Source of the DNA: Alteripontixanthobacter maritimus
Lineage (GTDB): Bacteria > Pseudomonadota > Alphaproteobacteria > Sphingomonadales > Sphingomonadaceae
Direction: 5' to 3'
Assembly: GCF_003340475.1 (NCBI RefSeq)
Contig: NZ_QBKA01000002.1
Coordinates: 1,559,501 to 1,623,500 of the forward strand
DNA length: 64,000 bases
Position 1 is the first letter of the stretch, and the number at the start of each line of letters is the position of its first letter. The notes under the pieces were generated by a model that was given only the letters and a program-made list of their open reading frames with translations, was not told the DNA's origin and did not search any database. Positions 62,791-64,000 of this stretch are shown here, piece after piece. The translations under genes were made by a program, and so were the position numbers.

Positions 62791-63206
62791 GGTGCTTCGT
62801 CCGGCGCGGCCGGCACAGTCCCAGCCTCGCCCGCCTTGTTGCGATATTCCGCGATCAGCAGCGCGGCTTTCGCAATCCGCAATCCGGCCAGCACCGCGAG
62901 CACAGTGAGCGGAATCCAAAGCAACATGTGCACCCAGAACGGCGGGGCCATGGCAACTTCCAGCCACAACGCCAGGCCAACCAGAACCGCCCCGATGATC
63001 AGCGTGAGGAACGCCGCCGGTCCGTCGCCTACGTTGAAGCGGGTGTAGTCCAACCCGCAGGCACGGCACTTATCCGCGAATTGCACGATGCCATCGAACA
63101 TCGTTCGCGCGCCGCATCGAGGGCACGAACCGGAAAGGGCAGCCCGGCCCAACGAAACTGTCGTGCCCGGCTGCCCTTCTGAAAGCTCAGTCGTGTCAGG
63201 ATTCAT
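62787..63206 (-). CDS. DUF983 membrane protein with zinc-ribbon-like Cys motifs
   Basis: A 139-residue protein. Cys28, Cys31, Cys47 and Cys50 (CPRCG and CRACG) form a zinc-ribbon or rubredoxin-like pair, followed by two hydrophobic helices (FLTLIIGAVLVGLALWL and MLLWIPLTVLAVLAGLRI). It is always near cytochrome oxidase genes in alphaproteobacteria, so a role in oxidase assembly or metal delivery is likely but not proven. ATG overlaps the COX3 stop by one base. Confidence 0.9.
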   Translation of the reverse strand: MNPDTTELSEGQPGTTVSLGRAALSGSCPRCGARTMFDGIVQFADKCRACGLDYTRFNVGDGPAAFLTLIIGAVLVGLALWLEVAMAPPFWVHMLLWIPLTVLAVLAGLRIAKAALLIAEYRNKAGEAGTVPAAPDEAP

Positions 63207-64000
63207 CAGTGGATTTCAGCACCCCATCCGCCCCAGACATAGACGACGATAAAGAGGAACAGCCATACTACATCGACGAAATGCCAATACCAGGCAGCCG
63301 CCTCGAAACCGAAATGCTGGCGCGGGGTAAAGTGCCCCTTGTAGGTGCGCGCGAGGCAGACGATCAGGAAGATCGTGCCAACCAGCACGTGGAACCCATG
63401 AAATCCGGTCGCCATGTAGAATGCGCTGGAATAGGTGTTACCGCCGAAGTCGAACGGCGCATGACCATACTCGTAAATCTGCACTGCCGTGAAAACCGCG
63501 CCCAGGATGACCGTCAGCCACAGGCCCTTCTTCAGGCCTTCCCGGTCGCCATGGATTAGGCTGTGATGCGCCCATGTTACGGTGGTACCCGAACACAGCA
63601 GGATCAGCGTATTCAGCAGTGGCAGGTCGAATGGATCCATCACGGCTTCGATCGCCTTGGGCGGCCACTGACCACCGATGACCTCGGTCAGTTCGGACGG
63701 GAACAGCGAGAAATCGAACCAGCTCCAGAACCAGCCGACGAAGAACATCACTTCGGAAGCGATAAACAGGATCATGCCATAGCGCATGTGTAGCTGCACC
63801 ACGGGAGTGTGATAGCCGCTTTCCGCTTCGTTCACGATGTTGGCAAACCAACTGTAGAAGGTGGCGATAAGTCCCGCGATACCGAGGCCGAGCACGGCAT
63901 ACCATGCACCGCCGAAGAAATCGGAATGCATGAACATCACCATGCCGGTGGTAAAAGTCAGCGCCGAAATCGAGCCGAGCAACGGCCAGATATCAGGCGG
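63206..64000 (-). CDS. ctaE: Cytochrome c oxidase subunit III, 5' end beyond the window
   Basis: 264 residues are visible, and the frame continues past the right edge (codons PPDIWPLLGSISAL before the first internal Met). Seven membrane helices are usual for the family and most are seen here. FIASEVMFFVGWFWSWFDFSL holds the conserved Glu, LLCSGTTVTWAHHSL is the next helix, and YMATGFHGFHVLVGTIFL and AAWYWHFVDVVWLFLFIVVYVWG are diagnostic (read in parts). It is part of the aa3-type terminal oxidase. The start codon cannot be seen. Confidence 0.95.
   Translation of the reverse strand, partial: PPDIWPLLGSISALTFTTGMVMFMHSDFFGGAWYAVLGLGIAGLIATFYSWFANIVNEAESGYHTPVVQLHMRYGMILFIASEVMFFVGWFWSWFDFSLFPSELTEVIGGQWPPKAIEAVMDPFDLPLLNTLILLCSGTTVTWAHHSLIHGDREGLKKGLWLTVILGAVFTAVQIYEYGHAPFDFGGNTYSSAFYMATGFHGFHVLVGTIFLIVCLARTYKGHFTPRQHFGFEAAAWYWHFVDVVWLFLFIVVYVWGGWGAEIH

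Overview
The window looks like ordinary chromosome of a GC-rich alphaproteobacterium, most likely order Sphingomonadales and perhaps family Erythrobacteraceae. This rests on gene content and order: aroQ-accB-accC, yajC-secD-secF, divergent ubiA and rsmE-gshA, cytochrome oxidase III-DUF983-SURF1-thrC, a class I lysyl-tRNA synthetase, a plant-type glutamate-cysteine ligase, and RcnB-like and glycine-zipper envelope proteins. No rRNA, IS element, prophage block, CRISPR array or plasmid function was seen. There are three tRNA genes: Pro-GGG, Ile-CAT and Pro-TGG.

Layout. 0-5.5 kb: a cut-off secreted SIMPL-type protein, an ABC-F ATPase with a uracil-DNA glycosylase-like gene, an NTF2-like protein, a DUF6456 gene facing an XRE regulator, and a glycosyltransferase. 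5.5-8.5 kb: secF, secD and yajC on the minus strand. 8.6-13.5 kb: tRNA-Pro, a lone gene-transfer-agent-type holin, aroQ-accB-accC, an MFS transporter and an Lrp regulator. 13.7-16.8 kb: an unusual histidine-kinase-like protein, a polysaccharide deacetylase and two tRNAs. 16.8-25.7 kb: GST, MATE pump, L,D-transpeptidase, M28 peptidase, EttA, a PNPOx-like protein, an Arg/Asp repeat RcnB-like protein and cytochrome b561. 25.8-36.8 kb: prolyl-hydroxylase-like oxygenase, class I LysRS, a GGDEF protein, DinG-type helicase, SixA-like phosphatase, ubiA, rsmE, gshA and a small secreted protein. 36.8-44.9 kb: a membrane methyltransferase, BamB with a TPR partner, a glycosyltransferase/hydrolase pair, SelO and a secreted protein. 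44.9-47 kb: a YadA-type trimeric autotransporter adhesin. 47-55.5 kb: astD, a lipoprotein, a glycine-zipper protein, rarD, pyrC, ygfZ, and a TetR/di-metal-hydrolase pair with a perfect palindrome between them, then a GNAT acetyltransferase. 55.7-64 kb: rpmA, rplU, a lipoprotein, then a minus-strand run for molybdopterin (moaE, moaD, moaA), folate (folB), an RlmI-like methyltransferase, threonine (thrC) and cytochrome oxidase assembly.

No multi-gene block stands out as a new defence or biosynthetic system. The features most worth a second look are local. They are: the 21-copy RRDA-type tetrapeptide repeat; the adhesin head with a higher-order repeat of about 84 residues; a terminator-like hairpin that overlaps the candidate starts of the gene after the adhesin; a perfect 15-bp inverted repeat in the TetR/hydrolase divergent promoter; a histidine kinase whose ATP-binding half looks degenerate; a truncated SDR-like protein between folB and moaA; a tRNA-Pro whose leader and trailer can pair over 11 bp; and the solitary GTA-type holin beside that tRNA.
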